Assembly (NCBI GenBank): GCA_963718775.1
Contig: OY970377.1
Location: 1,674,001-1,738,000 of the forward strand
DNA: 64,000 bases
Reading direction: 5' to 3'
Origin: VRUE01 sp963718775
GTDB lineage: Bacteria; Actinomycetota; Thermoleophilia; Solirubrobacterales; 70-9
Shown: one piece after another, positions 17,305-25,081 of the stretch
Numbering within the stretch: position 1 is the stretch's first letter
Layout: the number at the start of each line of letters is the position of its first letter
The notes under the pieces: generated by a model
What the model saw: the letters and a program-made list of their open reading frames with translations, nothing else
Told to the model about the DNA's origin: nothing
Databases searched by the model: none
Position numbers and translations under genes: made by a program

Positions 17305-18531
17305 TCAAGCTTCTACTGAGGTTTCGAGTGATGCAATCCATTGGGGCATATGCTCAATGCTGCTTTCAGCGCGCTTTCTGATGCGCGGCACCAACGTCGC
17401 GCCTCCGATTTGAGCACTTAGTGCGGCGTGCTCGTCCTTAAGCAAACGTGCTGCGGTGGCAATATCGAGAGGCAGCCAACGGTTGATCTCCTCGGCGCGA
17501 CACAAGACAGAGTGCTTCATCAGTTCGTGATAGTCGAGCTCAATGGGGGGCCGCTGATCACAATGAGGGCATGGACATTGCGTAAGGTCAGGACTGATCT
17601 CATAGAGCACCTGAGCCAAGTCCTGCGCCACGTAGCGGTGCGCTCGGCGTAGGTAATAACGGGCCGGAGGGGCGCCAGCCGACGGAAGCTCTCGCCAGTT
17701 GCGGTGCTCGCTGTAGCCAACGCCGTGGGAAGCCCCACAGAGGCCGTCAATGCCCAACAAAACGCTGAAAAAACCGCCGTATAGGGCGAAGGTATCCTGG
17801 CCGCGCTCAACGGCATGCGCGATGGCACGTCGATATGCAACTAGCGCCTCAGTCGTTGCTTTGTGCTCGTCAAAGTCTGATACCCAAACGACGAGTTGCT
17901 CGTCGGTATCGAGACTAGGAAGTAGCTGACCGAGCGCCTCACTGCTACTCGCGCATACCACCCGGAGGCAGGGCGTCCCGCCTGCCGCTTCTTTCGTTCG
18001 CTCAAAGAACTCGATGGAGCGTGACCACCATGGGTCGTCCGGGCCATCGCAGGCGAAATAGGGTGCAAGCACCGCCTCTGGGTCTTGCGCGTGCTCAGGC
18101 TCAATCGCTTCTTTGAGGCGTTTTGCGTACTTGTCAAAACTCTGACTCTCTTTGGCCCCGTACCCAATGTTGAACTCGACCCAGTTCCGCGCAATCAACT
18201 CGATGCGCTCGTCTGGGAAAGCGTCTGGTGTCGGATCGAGGCCTTGTGCAACCAACTCCGAATCGCCAAGCAATTCCCCGAGGGCAGTATGAGATTTCTT
18301 GGGAGTCTGTAGCGCTTGCTGAAAGAGCGGAAAGCGCGGATCGATCATGTAGGGAGGGGCCTGAGGGGTTGCCGAAAGACTAAGCACAAAACCCCCCGTG
18401 CCTTGTCGCTGAAAGGCTGCAATCGTCGCTGGAACGATGACGCCCGAATATGAATCGCGCAACTCACGAAAGGTTGCTTGGTCCGTTGCGCCGTAGGCAA
18501 GATAGTGAGCAAAGCGCTCAAAGGGGGGCAT
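17305..18531 (-). CDS. Island protein of unknown function with CxCxxC motif
   Basis: 408 residues; last gene of the coupled operon, ATG overlapping the nuclease stop by one base (TAATG). I do not recognise the family with certainty. The N-terminal half alternates strand-helix (GVIVPATIAAFQRQG; FVLSLSAT; MIDPRFPLFQQAL), as in TIM-barrel-like folds. The centre has LVVWVSDFDEHKATTEAL, then YGGFFSVLLGIDGLCGASHG and VGYSEHRNW. Near the end, C319-x-C321-x2-C324 with His at 335/340 looks like a metal site and recalls the zinc site of tRNA-guanine-transglycosylase-type enzymes, though the Cys-to-His spacing is shorter. I infer a metal-binding enzyme or sensor working with the nuclease; this is tentative. 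Confidence 0.7.
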   Translation of the reverse strand: MPPFERFAHYLAYGATDQATFRELRDSYSGVIVPATIAAFQRQGTGGFVLSLSATPQAPPYMIDPRFPLFQQALQTPKKSHTALGELLGDSELVAQGLDPTPDAFPDERIELIARNWVEFNIGYGAKESQSFDKYAKRLKEAIEPEHAQDPEAVLAPYFACDGPDDPWWSRSIEFFERTKEAAGGTPCLRVVCASSSEALGQLLPSLDTDEQLVVWVSDFDEHKATTEALVAYRRAIAHAVERGQDTFALYGGFFSVLLGIDGLCGASHGVGYSEHRNWRELPSAGAPPARYYLRRAHRYVAQDLAQVLYEISPDLTQCPCPHCDQRPPIELDYHELMKHSVLCRAEEINRWLPLDIATAARLLKDEHAALSAQIGGATLVPRIRKRAESSIEHMPQWIASLETSVEA

Positions 18532-19004
18532 TACATGCCCTCACTGGTATGCAGCGCTATCGCTGCCCGGAGTCGCTTTGAGGCAACCGGATTTGCAGAA
18601 GGAGGGGCAGGCATGACCAGCTGCGCCACCTTATCCGCTTGTACTACAACCAGTCCGACACCGAGCTCGCGCGCCCAACGAAGTCCCTGCGCTCGTGGAC
18701 GGTTCCCAGTAACAACCCAGCTCCGATGGAAGCTCGCGCGGTTGTAAGCGGCCTGCTCAAGCACACGCTGTAGGCGTCCGAGCTTGAGCTCGAATGCGGT
18801 TGTCATCCCCTGTGACGTGAGGAGGGCGAGGTCAATACGGCGACCCAGCCAGGGAACCTCATGCGCAACGCTCGTTCGATCACGTAGCCGACCCGTGACG
18901 ACCAACCACCGCATGAGCGCCGGAAGCATCGCCGTCTCGCCAGCTTGGGTCAAGGCCGAGTCCGGCATATGCCGCATGAGAATTGTTTGTTGATTCGGAG
19001 TCAT
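18531..19004 (-). CDS. PD-(D/E)XK nuclease-like protein
   Basis: 157 residues. Candidate active-site residues are spaced as in the PD-(D/E)XK superfamily: E49 (HEVPWLG), D58 (RRIDLAL), E72-L-K74 (AFELKLGRL) and Q79 on the next helix. This supports a small restriction- or repair-like endonuclease domain without a visible target-recognition domain. The start overlaps the membrane-protein stop (ATGA at 19001-19004) and the stop overlaps the next start, so it is made together with its neighbours. Lower GC than the flanking chromosome. Function as a DNA or RNA nuclease in a defence-type module is inferred from motifs and context. Confidence 0.75.
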   Translation of the reverse strand: MTPNQQTILMRHMPDSALTQAGETAMLPALMRWLVVTGRLRDRTSVAHEVPWLGRRIDLALLTSQGMTTAFELKLGRLQRVLEQAAYNRASFHRSWVVTGNRPRAQGLRWARELGVGLVVVQADKVAQLVMPAPPSANPVASKRLRAAIALHTSEGM

Positions 19005-19588
19005 GAATCCGGTTCGCCTTGCGCTTGCCCTCCGGTGCCCGCAAGGATCTCGTCATCGGCGAGGTGTTGCTGCAGGACTATGTAGAAACCTCCAGCCGCG
19101 ACCAAGGTCAACCCAGAAGCTACGAGCAGAACGAATCCAAACGGCTTGATCCATGCCCACTCGAGCAATTCCGCAAAGAAAATCGTGAGAACTGCGGCCG
19201 CAGCATCAATGCCAATGAGAGCCCCAACGAGGATTGGACCCAGACCTCGCAGATGATCGAGATCCTTCTCCATCCTTGTTTGCGCTCGGTAGTACTTCAC
19301 GGTCTTCTCGGCTCGCTCAAACAGAGGTGCAGGGTTAGCTATGGCCTGCGAGGGATCGAAGCCATCAGGAGTCGCCGGCAGGGTCTCGTCTACTGCATCC
19401 CGAAGCTGCTCAAGCTCAGCAATGGTCTTCTCACCGAGTGCAGCCACCGCAAATGCAGTGCGTCTAGCCCACTTTGAATTCATATCGCCGCGCAGCGAGG
19501 CGACCCTGAAGACCCCTACGGTCACAGCGAGTACAACCGTGACCCCTACGGCAATGACCGCTGCCTCATCACCAGCGCTGAGGGTCAA
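19001..19588 (-). CDS. Island membrane protein, three predicted TM segments
   Basis: 195 residues; TTG start at 19588 overlaps the previous stop by four bases (TTGA). TM1 is near the N-terminus (AVIAVGVTVVLAVTVGVFRV). A ~75-residue soluble helical stretch follows (GEKTIAELEQLRDAVDET ... FERAEKTVKYYRAQTRMEKDLDH), then two closely spaced TM helices (ILVGALIGIDAAAAVLTIFF; FGFVLLVASGLTLVAAGGFY). The topology resembles small membrane effectors or anchors of defence modules, but no family is recognised. A membrane partner next to a nuclease is the notable context. Confidence 0.75.
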   Translation of the reverse strand: MTLSAGDEAAVIAVGVTVVLAVTVGVFRVASLRGDMNSKWARRTAFAVAALGEKTIAELEQLRDAVDETLPATPDGFDPSQAIANPAPLFERAEKTVKYYRAQTRMEKDLDHLRGLGPILVGALIGIDAAAAVLTIFFAELLEWAWIKPFGFVLLVASGLTLVAAGGFYIVLQQHLADDEILAGTGGQAQGEPDS

Positions 19589-20115
19589 CGAAGGATCTCG
19601 TCGCGAATCTCGGACTTATCGGTAAATTGCGGATATTGTTCGTAGACGTAACGAACCAACTGGCGCAGAGGAAGAAGTCCGAACTTTGTCTTGAAATCCT
19701 CTAGCGCCTTCTCGGCACCCTCGGGAAGCACCTCCAGCAACGCTTCGTAATACCTTTGCCCACGCTCGGTCAACTCGAATGTCCGAGTGGTGTATGGGTC
19801 AACCTCGTCGATCAACGCGTTGAGGGCCTCCCAGCGATCTTCGGAGCTACCTGCCGTGCTTGCCGAGTCGCGAATTAGACCAGCAACCGAAAGTGTGTCC
19901 GCAGCTTCGTAGACCTTCGATGAAAACGGCCCAAACCGCCAAGAGCGGAAGTCTGCTTTCTCGGTCATCCAGTCGCGCGCTGGGGTCTCCCTCTCAAGCA
20001 GAAAGATCAGCTTCTCCAGCCGGGTGACGCCATCAAGACGGCCTGGCTCGCCCCCTGGTGCTCCCAGGAGAAGAATGATCGCATCGTCGGTCTCTAGCGG
20101 CTCCTGATTTGCCAT
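19585..20115 (-). CDS. YwgA/SocA-like protein, first gene of the coupled island operon
   Basis: 176 residues from ATG 20115 (MANQEPLETDDAIILLL); an in-frame ATG at 20181 would add 22 residues and neither has a strong SD. Features: TRLEKLIFLLERE, FRSWRFGPFSSKVYEAADTL, then FELTERGQRYYEALLE and the C-terminal LLPLRQLVRYVYEQYPQFT. The RLEKLIFLL..FGPFS..V pattern followed by LT..G is shared with YwgA-type and Panacea/SocA-type proteins, which often act as antitoxin, chaperone or regulatory subunits. It overlaps the membrane gene by four bases and so leads a four-gene coupled unit. Confidence 0.65.
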   Translation of the reverse strand: MANQEPLETDDAIILLLGAPGGEPGRLDGVTRLEKLIFLLERETPARDWMTEKADFRSWRFGPFSSKVYEAADTLSVAGLIRDSASTAGSSEDRWEALNALIDEVDPYTTRTFELTERGQRYYEALLEVLPEGAEKALEDFKTKFGLLPLRQLVRYVYEQYPQFTDKSEIRDEILR

Positions 20116-20181
20116 CAGCGCGAGGATAGAGGCTGTAGCGGCGATGTTTGGGCCGAAATCCGGATTGTGCGGCGTCGCCAT

Positions 20182-20464
20182 GGCTATGTAGACAAGAAGC
20201 TACAAAGTCGGCCTTCTTTCGCGACAGATCCTTGATCATTTGCCTCCCGGCGGCGATCAATACGAGGTGTTCGCTGGCCGCTTCTGCGAGCCGCGAGCCG
20301 ATTGCGAAGACCATCCGGTCAGTCTCTGGGAAGCGTTTGGGCAGTCGGAGTGTCTTGCTGCCCAAACGCACATCAATCGTGCGTGATCGAGTGGAATCCG
20401 AACAGATGCGGGACGTCCTGCATTCCGCAGCAGGAAGCGGAAAACCCAGACTTCTCCAGATCAA
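20182..20464. other. Island end, no confident gene
   Basis: An open frame on the minus strand (20033-20464) contains a protein-like stretch (TIDVRLGSKTLRLPKRFP ... RMVFAIGSRLAEAASEHL) but then runs over the YwgA-like gene in the wrong phase. It may be the remnant of an upstream operon gene or a false frame. The segment presumably also holds the operon promoter and the recombination arm region before the distal att. Confidence 0.35.
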
Positions 20465-20515
<51 letters not shown>

Positions 20516-20547
20516 GGGTAGAGCCTGGTCACGGTCTTCCGCCTAGG

Positions 20548-21024
20548 TCAACCTTCAGCCGCGTCGAGGTTCTCCAAGTCCACGAGATCTTGGCCGCGGC
20601 CGGCTGCTTGCTTCATCGCACGCAGATCCTCCACCGAGCAGACCGCCACGTTGACTCCGAGCACATCGGTCTCGGTTGCACGCGATCGGAGCTCGTCGAA
20701 GCTGGGAACACCATCGAGTCCCTGCACGATGTCGAGGCGTCCAAGCTCTGTGTCGATTGCCATCTGTTCCCCGCTGGCGAGCTCCGCCGTGATCGAGAAG
20801 GGAGTTCCGAGCAGCGCCTCGCCTCGCTGAACGTGCCCACCGGCCTCTACGGCCACCTCTGCAACCACCTTTAGGTTCTCGACATCGGACGCGATGACGA
20901 TGTCGATGTCCTTGGTGGCACGGACGACGCCTCTTGCTCCCAGAGCAAGCCCACCGATCACCACGAACTCCGCCCCCGCGGCTACCAGCCTCCGTAGGAT
21001 CTCGTCGAAGGCGGCCGACATCAT
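20548..21024 (-). CDS. Minimal nucleotidyltransferase (DUF6036/AbiEii-like)
   Basis: 158 residues. The nucleotidyltransferase signature is VVIGGLALGARG with GG at residues 24-25, then D39-x-D41 in ATKDIDIVIA; a third carboxylate may be supplied around IDTELGRLDIVQ. Proteins of this size act as the nucleotidyltransferase half of toxin-antitoxin or HEPN/MNT-type pairs, transferring nucleotides to tRNA or a partner protein. The start overlaps the stop of the small upstream gene by four bases (ATGA). The pair is the entire cargo between att copies two and three. Which member is the toxin cannot be told from sequence alone. Confidence 0.8.
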   Translation of the reverse strand: MMSAAFDEILRRLVAAGAEFVVIGGLALGARGVVRATKDIDIVIASDVENLKVVAEVAVEAGGHVQRGEALLGTPFSITAELASGEQMAIDTELGRLDIVQGLDGVPSFDELRSRATETDVLGVNVAVCSVEDLRAMKQAAGRGQDLVDLENLDAAEG

Positions 21025-21197
21025 TGCCGCTGGGCGGATGCGGCCATCTTCAGCAGCGCGTGACTCAGCGCGATCGTCTCGGCCAAGTTCACGCTCATGG
21101 GGCGTTGTGCGTCTTCGCGCAGTCGCCGGACGCGAACCGCCTCGGCTGCCGCCGCAGGGTCTTTCGAGGCTTGGCCCGGCTGTTGAATCGAAGCCAT
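21021..21197 (-). CDS. Small antitoxin-like partner of the nucleotidyltransferase
   Basis: 58 residues from ATG 21197 (MASIQQPGQASKDPAAAAEA). The frame is open further upstream, to 21359, but that extension does not look coding. The C-terminal half, MSVNLAETIALSHALLKMA, is a predicted amphipathic helix of the kind found in small proteins placed directly before nucleotidyltransferase genes. Four-base overlap with the downstream gene implies coupled translation. Function as antitoxin or partner is inferred only from size and context. Confidence 0.6.
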   Translation of the reverse strand: MASIQQPGQASKDPAAAAEAVRVRRLREDAQRPMSVNLAETIALSHALLKMAASAQRQ

Positions 21198-21364
21198 GAG
21201 GACACGGTAGCGAAGCAGAGCGGTTCTTTCCTGACCGGGCAGCAGCGTCTTTCGCTGCTCAACAACATCAACCCTCAACCGCCGACAATCGAAAGCAATT
21301 ACTGCGCTGAAGATAGGCAAACGCATCGGATCTACGGAGCCGAAAACGCGCACTTCCAACTCGC

Positions 21365-21398
21365 TTAGGAGGGAGTCGCTCTATCCAGCTATCGGGGC
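21365..21398. repeat. Damaged third att copy
   Basis: TTAGGAGGGAGTCGCTCTAT and the following CCAGCT match the att repeat, then five bases (gagct) are missing before ATCGGGGC. The loss is between the direct AGCT repeats in CCAGCTGAGCT, a typical slippage deletion. Just beyond, on the minus strand, a TACGAT box lies about 13 bases from where the tRNA 5' end used to be, so the original tRNA promoter may be stranded here. Confidence 0.75.
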
Positions 21399-21473
21399 CG
21401 GGAGGGCGAATCGTAGAGCTATTTGCTTGCGGCATCTTGAGCAGATGACGACCTCGACCCGAGGATCTCTGCC

Positions 21474-22007
21474 TCAGCGCTTGAGTGACCGCGCGGCGTC
21501 TCGGAAGAGATCTGGGAGCTGGCCCAGCTGTGCTGTGCTCGGGGCGTCGACGAAGACGCGAGAGCTGGCATCCACGCCGTCCAAGCGGACGGCGGCGTCG
21601 AAGATCTCAAGGCCCCACGGTCGGAGCTCTTGGCGGTAGCGAGCCTCCACCTGCTCGTGCCACAGCTGCAAACGCCCCGCGGCATTTCCAAAAGGCAACG
21701 GCCGTGGCTTGCGCCTCAATTGCTCCCCGAGAAAGCTCGACAGCGTGTCGGAAAAACGGTCGCACTCGGTGGCAAGCAGTTGCTTCCTGCTTGCCCCAGG
21801 CGGGGAGTCGACTTGTGTTGCCTGACGAAACCGATCATTGAAGATTGACCTCGTCCCAACGGCGACGGCAAGGATTCCCAGCAGGAGGATCACCCAGAAC
21901 ACGGCGGGGGAGATGTGCGTCGGCGGCTGCAGCGTAAAGGCGATGCCGATCAGGCCGACGCCGAGGCTGATCCAGGCGAGGAGGGACGATGCCCTGGAGC
22001 CCTTCAC
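21474..22007 (-). CDS. Membrane protein, two N-terminal TM segments
   Basis: 177 residues from GTG 22007, immediately after the regulator stop (TGAGTG), so it is co-translated with it. Two TM helices (SLLAWISLGVGLIGIAFTL; AVFWVILLLGILAVAVGT) are followed by a soluble ~115-residue helical region (LATECDRFSDTLSSFLGEQL ... LPDLFRDAARSLKR). No known domain is recognised. The ArsR-like regulator upstream and the position just past the third att copy suggest it may belong to accessory DNA. Confidence 0.75.
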   Translation of the reverse strand: MKGSRASSLLAWISLGVGLIGIAFTLQPPTHISPAVFWVILLLGILAVAVGTRSIFNDRFRQATQVDSPPGASRKQLLATECDRFSDTLSSFLGEQLRRKPRPLPFGNAAGRLQLWHEQVEARYRQELRPWGLEIFDAAVRLDGVDASSRVFVDAPSTAQLGQLPDLFRDAARSLKR

Positions 22008-22385
22008 TCAGGCACCTTCCTTCGCTCGGTCCCGCAGGTTCCCGCCGGCCATGCCGTCCTTGCGCAGGCCGCCGGCATGTGACCTGGCCCACTCTGTCCG
22101 GCTTTCGAGCGAAAGCTGTGCGAGGTCGGCGCCGGCCTGAAGTAGTTCACGAGTCTTCGAGGGAAAGATGACCCTGTATGGAGCCTTCCTAGGGCCGATC
22201 CTCTCTACGACTCCCTCGCCCTCGAGCACAGCCATCTTCCGGCTAACCGTGCTCGAGTTGAGATCCAGCGCTGTGGCCAGTTGCTGTTGGGTCTGCAGAT
22301 CGTCGCCAGTGAGGAGTTGGTGCAGGAGATCGCAACAGACCTCGTCTGTCAGGAGCTGGAATATCTTGACGTCCGGCCGAGCCAT
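22008..22385 (-). CDS. ArsR-like winged-helix transcriptional regulator
   Basis: 125 residues from ATG 22385 (MARPDVKIFQLLTDEVCCDL); an in-frame ATG at 22409 adds eight residues. The winged helix is seen as QQQLATALDLNSSTVSRKMAVLEGEGVVERIGPRKAPYRV, with the recognition helix LNSSTVSRKMAVLE. A basic, Gly-rich tail follows. It probably regulates itself and the membrane gene that begins one base after its stop. A 13-bp palindrome lies 26-38 bases upstream of the start. Confidence 0.82.
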   Translation of the reverse strand: MARPDVKIFQLLTDEVCCDLLHQLLTGDDLQTQQQLATALDLNSSTVSRKMAVLEGEGVVERIGPRKAPYRVIFPSKTRELLQAGADLAQLSLESRTEWARSHAGGLRKDGMAGGNLRDRAKEGA

Positions 22386-22410
22386 ATACTGGACTTCGCA
22401 TTCCTGCATA

Positions 22411-22423
22411 TCTGCATTGCAGA
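22411..22423. promoter_or_regulatory. Palindrome upstream of the ArsR-like gene
   Basis: TCTGCATTGCAGA is a perfect 6-1-6 inverted repeat placed just before the regulator start, where an autoregulatory operator would be expected. Confidence 0.5.
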
Positions 22424-22551
22424 AATGAAAGTTCCATCAAGGTACCCACCAAACGGGCGAGCGTCAAGGTACGTGGCGTTCTCCGGCGTCCCGGTCTGCG
22501 CAGACAATTCCCCGCTTTCCGGCCGATTCCTTCCTCTGGCGCCGCAGCTGC

Positions 22552-23178
22552 TCAGGCGTAAAGGCTCTCGGATGCCAGCTCCACCGCGCGCCGGCTCCAG
22601 AGCTTGACCTGCATGAAGATGTCGTCGCCGTAGCCCTCGAGAGCATCGAGGGCGATCAGGGTGAAGCGGCCGTTGGAGACGAGCTCCTGGTCGACGGTCT
22701 CCAGCTCCAGCTCGGCGCTGGCGGCTACGGCGCCCTGGACGAGCGGGCGGCCCCAGACCAGGGTGACCGCGCCGGCGCGGCCGTTCTCGCCTCGCCAGCG
22801 GCCGATCACCTCGTCGTTGAGGTCGATCTTCCAGCCGGGGTTCTCCTCGGCGAGGACATCGGTGAAGTCGGCCGCGGCGCGGAAGTCGGCCGGCTCGCCC
22901 TCCTCCTGCTGGACGTAGGAGACGTGGCCGAAGAGCTCCAGCTCGCCCTCGGCGCCCTCGACCCGGGCCGTGCATGGCACCCAGACGCGACCGCCCCAGG
23001 CGCGCTCGGGGAACCAGTCGAGCTCCGCTGGGGGCTCGACCCCGTCGGGCAGGTCCTCGATCTGGCCGACGGCAGCAGAGAACGACTCCTGCAGTCGCTC
23101 GGCGAAGCGCCCATGCGGGATTCCCTCCTGGGTCGAGTCGGCGATGAAGCGGGGAATCGGTTTCGGGTTCGGCGGCAT
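22552..23178 (-). CDS. Hypothetical cytosolic protein
   Basis: 208 residues from ATG 23178 (MPPNPKPIPRF), which overlaps the end of the GalT-like gene; three more in-frame codons upstream are possible. No signal peptide or TM. The sequence is acidic and beta-rich (GGRVWVPCTARVEGAEGELELFGHVSYVQ; AVTLVWGRPLVQGAVAASAELE) and ends in RRAVELASESLYA. I recognise no domain. Overlap with the upstream uridylyltransferase-like gene suggests co-expression with it and with the slipin/NfeD genes. Confidence 0.75.
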   Translation of the reverse strand: MPPNPKPIPRFIADSTQEGIPHGRFAERLQESFSAAVGQIEDLPDGVEPPAELDWFPERAWGGRVWVPCTARVEGAEGELELFGHVSYVQQEEGEPADFRAAADFTDVLAEENPGWKIDLNDEVIGRWRGENGRAGAVTLVWGRPLVQGAVAASAELELETVDQELVSNGRFTLIALDALEGYGDDIFMQVKLWSRRAVELASESLYA

Positions 23179-24227
23179 CAGAGGCACTCTCGCAAATCGG
23201 ACGCCGCTCGCTCCGGCGGGTAGGTGTTGATGTCGACCCCGGTGGCGAACTCGAAGGACGCCTTGATGTTGAGGCGGGGGGCGATGTCGACGTGCCAGTG
23301 GAAGTGCTCGCTGCCGCGCGGGGCGGTGCGGACCCAGAGGTTGAGCTCGGGCGAGCGATCGAAGCGCTTGGTGAGCAGGCGCAGGGCGGTGTCGATCATT
23401 GCCGTCCCGGACGTGTCGTCGGCAAAGCTCGCCGCTCCCTGGCGCGGAATAACCCGCAACTCGAAGGGGGAGCGCGAGGCCCAGGGGCAGATCAACGCCG
23501 CCTCGTCGTCAATCGCGACCAGGCGCTCCTTGCGCCGCACCTCCTCGACGAGGATGTCGCTGAGCAGGCTGCCGCCCGCGGTTCGTTCGGCGTAGGCGCC
23601 TACGCGCTCACGCTCACGCGCCACCGCCGCCGGAACGAAATCGAGCGCGTAGAGCTGGGCGTGGGAGTGCTCCAGCGAAGCGCCGGCGCCACCACCCTCG
23701 TTGACGATCAGCTGCACGTAGGCGGCGTCGGAGTGAGCGCGCATTCGCTCGCGCCAGGTGCTCACTGCGGCGGCGAGTTGCTCCTCGCCAAGCTCGTTCA
23801 TCGCCGTGACGTGCTCGGGGGTGTTGACGATCACCTCGTGGACGCCGCTCGCCGGGCGCGAGGAGAAGAGGTCGGGCTCACCGGCGCGGCGAGACTCCAG
23901 CAGCGGATCGCCAGCGCTGGCGAAGGCGCCTGCCTCGCCGCCCGTGCCGCTTGCCGGCGCCTCTGCGCTGCCATTCGACAGGGCGGGGTAGAGATTGGGC
24001 ACGACGCGCGTCGTCCAGCCCGGGCTGTCGGCGTCTCCGCCGCCCGGCCGCGTCGCGTAGACCTCGGGCGGGGTGCGGCCCTCGCGGCCCTCGCAGAAGG
24101 GACAGTTGTCCGGCCCCTTCGGCTCGGCGTGGGCGGGGCTGAAGCCCTCCGGCCGATCGGCGCGACCCGGCGCGAGGATCGCCGGCAGCCCTGAGAGCTG
24201 GTCGATGCGGAGCTCGGGGGAACTCAG
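23178..24227 (-). CDS. Galactose-1-phosphate uridylyltransferase-like (HIT superfamily)
   Basis: Continuous homology to GalT-type enzymes runs from base 24227: SSPELRIDQLSGLPAILAPG, the CPFC zinc-type pair, TRVVPNLYPAL, HEVIVNTPEHV, the HSHAQL catalytic triad with its nucleophilic His, and HFHWHVDIAP near the end. The enzyme family swaps UMP between hexose-1-phosphate and UDP-hexose. There is no ATG, GTG or TTG upstream of the conserved N-terminus in this frame; the first available is GTG 24002, which would cut off ~75 conserved residues. Either the CTG at 24227 is used, coupled to the slipin stop at 24224, or a base is missing. Substrate specificity is not proven. Confidence 0.8.
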   Translation of the reverse strand: MSSPELRIDQLSGLPAILAPGRADRPEGFSPAHAEPKGPDNCPFCEGREGRTPPEVYATRPGGGDADSPGWTTRVVPNLYPALSNGSAEAPASGTGGEAGAFASAGDPLLESRRAGEPDLFSSRPASGVHEVIVNTPEHVTAMNELGEEQLAAAVSTWRERMRAHSDAAYVQLIVNEGGGAGASLEHSHAQLYALDFVPAAVARERERVGAYAERTAGGSLLSDILVEEVRRKERLVAIDDEAALICPWASRSPFELRVIPRQGAASFADDTSGTAMIDTALRLLTKRFDRSPELNLWVRTAPRGSEHFHWHVDIAPRLNIKASFEFATGVDINTYPPERAASDLRECL

Positions 24228-25081
24228 GAGCGGGAGGGGGGGAGGTCGTCGGCGTCGGGTGCCGGCGGGACCGGCGGCGGAGAAGGCACGGACTCGGTCG
24301 GCGCCGGCGGCTTCGGCCTTTTCCTACCCTGCTCGCCGCCCAAGAACGGTTCGATCATGTCCATCGGCAGCGGGAAGACCACGGTCGTGTTCTGGTTGCT
24401 GCCGATTTCCAGCAGGGTCTGCAGGTAGCGCAGCTGCAGCGAGGCGGGGTTGGTGCTGATGATGTCGGCGGCGTCGGTGAGCTTCTGCGCCGCCTGGTAC
24501 TCGCCCTCGGAGTTGATGATCTTGGCTCGCCGCTCGCGCTCGGCCTCGGCCTGGCGGGCGATCGCCCGCTGCATCTGCTCGGGGATCTCGACGTCCTTGA
24601 TCTCGACCGCGGTCACCTTTACGCCCCAGGGCTCGGTCGACTCGTCGATGATCTTCTGCAGCTCTTCGTTGAGACGCTCGCGCTCGGAGAGCAGCTGGTC
24701 GAACTCGGCCTTGCCGAGCACCGAGCGCAGCGCCGTCTGGGAGATCTGCGAGGTGGCGATCAGGTAGTTCTCGACCTCGACGATCGCCCGGTTGGAGTCG
24801 ACGACGCGGAAGTAGGCGACCGCGTTGACGCTGGCCGGGACGTTGTCACGGGTGATCACCTCCTGCGGCGGGATGTTGAGCGTCACCGTACGCAGGTCGA
24901 CCCGCACTATGCGGTCGATGAAGGGGATCAACAGGATCAGGCCGGGTCCCTTGGTCGCGATCAGGCGGCCGAGACGGAAGATCACCCCACGCTCGTACTC
25001 GCGCAGCACCTTGACGGCGGCGCCGAGGGCGATCAGGGCGAAGATGGCCAAGACGATCAGCACTCCGAGCGCGACTTCCAT
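24224..25081 (-). CDS. Slipin (SPFH/band-7 domain protein)
   Basis: 285 residues. One N-terminal membrane segment (VALGVLIVLAIFALIALGAA) is followed by the SPFH domain: EYERGVIFRLGRLIATKGPG, FIDRIVRVDLRT, PPQEVITRDNVPASVNAVAY. The coiled region EQMQRAIARQAEAERERRAK and STNPASLQLRYLQTL come next. The Pro-rich tail (PKPPAPTESVPSPPPVPPAP) is unusual. Slipins form ring-like membrane assemblies and work with NfeD proteins, which is the gene directly upstream (TGATG overlap at 25081). Confidence 0.92.
   Translation of the reverse strand: MEVALGVLIVLAIFALIALGAAVKVLREYERGVIFRLGRLIATKGPGLILLIPFIDRIVRVDLRTVTLNIPPQEVITRDNVPASVNAVAYFRVVDSNRAIVEVENYLIATSQISQTALRSVLGKAEFDQLLSERERLNEELQKIIDESTEPWGVKVTAVEIKDVEIPEQMQRAIARQAEAERERRAKIINSEGEYQAAQKLTDAADIISTNPASLQLRYLQTLLEIGSNQNTTVVFPLPMDMIEPFLGGEQGRKRPKPPAPTESVPSPPPVPPAPDADDLPPSRS

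Noticed and set aside
20033..20464. Open frame on the minus strand at the island's right end
   Set aside because: Its last third overlaps the YwgA-like gene in another phase and lacks coding character there; only the middle is protein-like. Left as an uncertain remnant.
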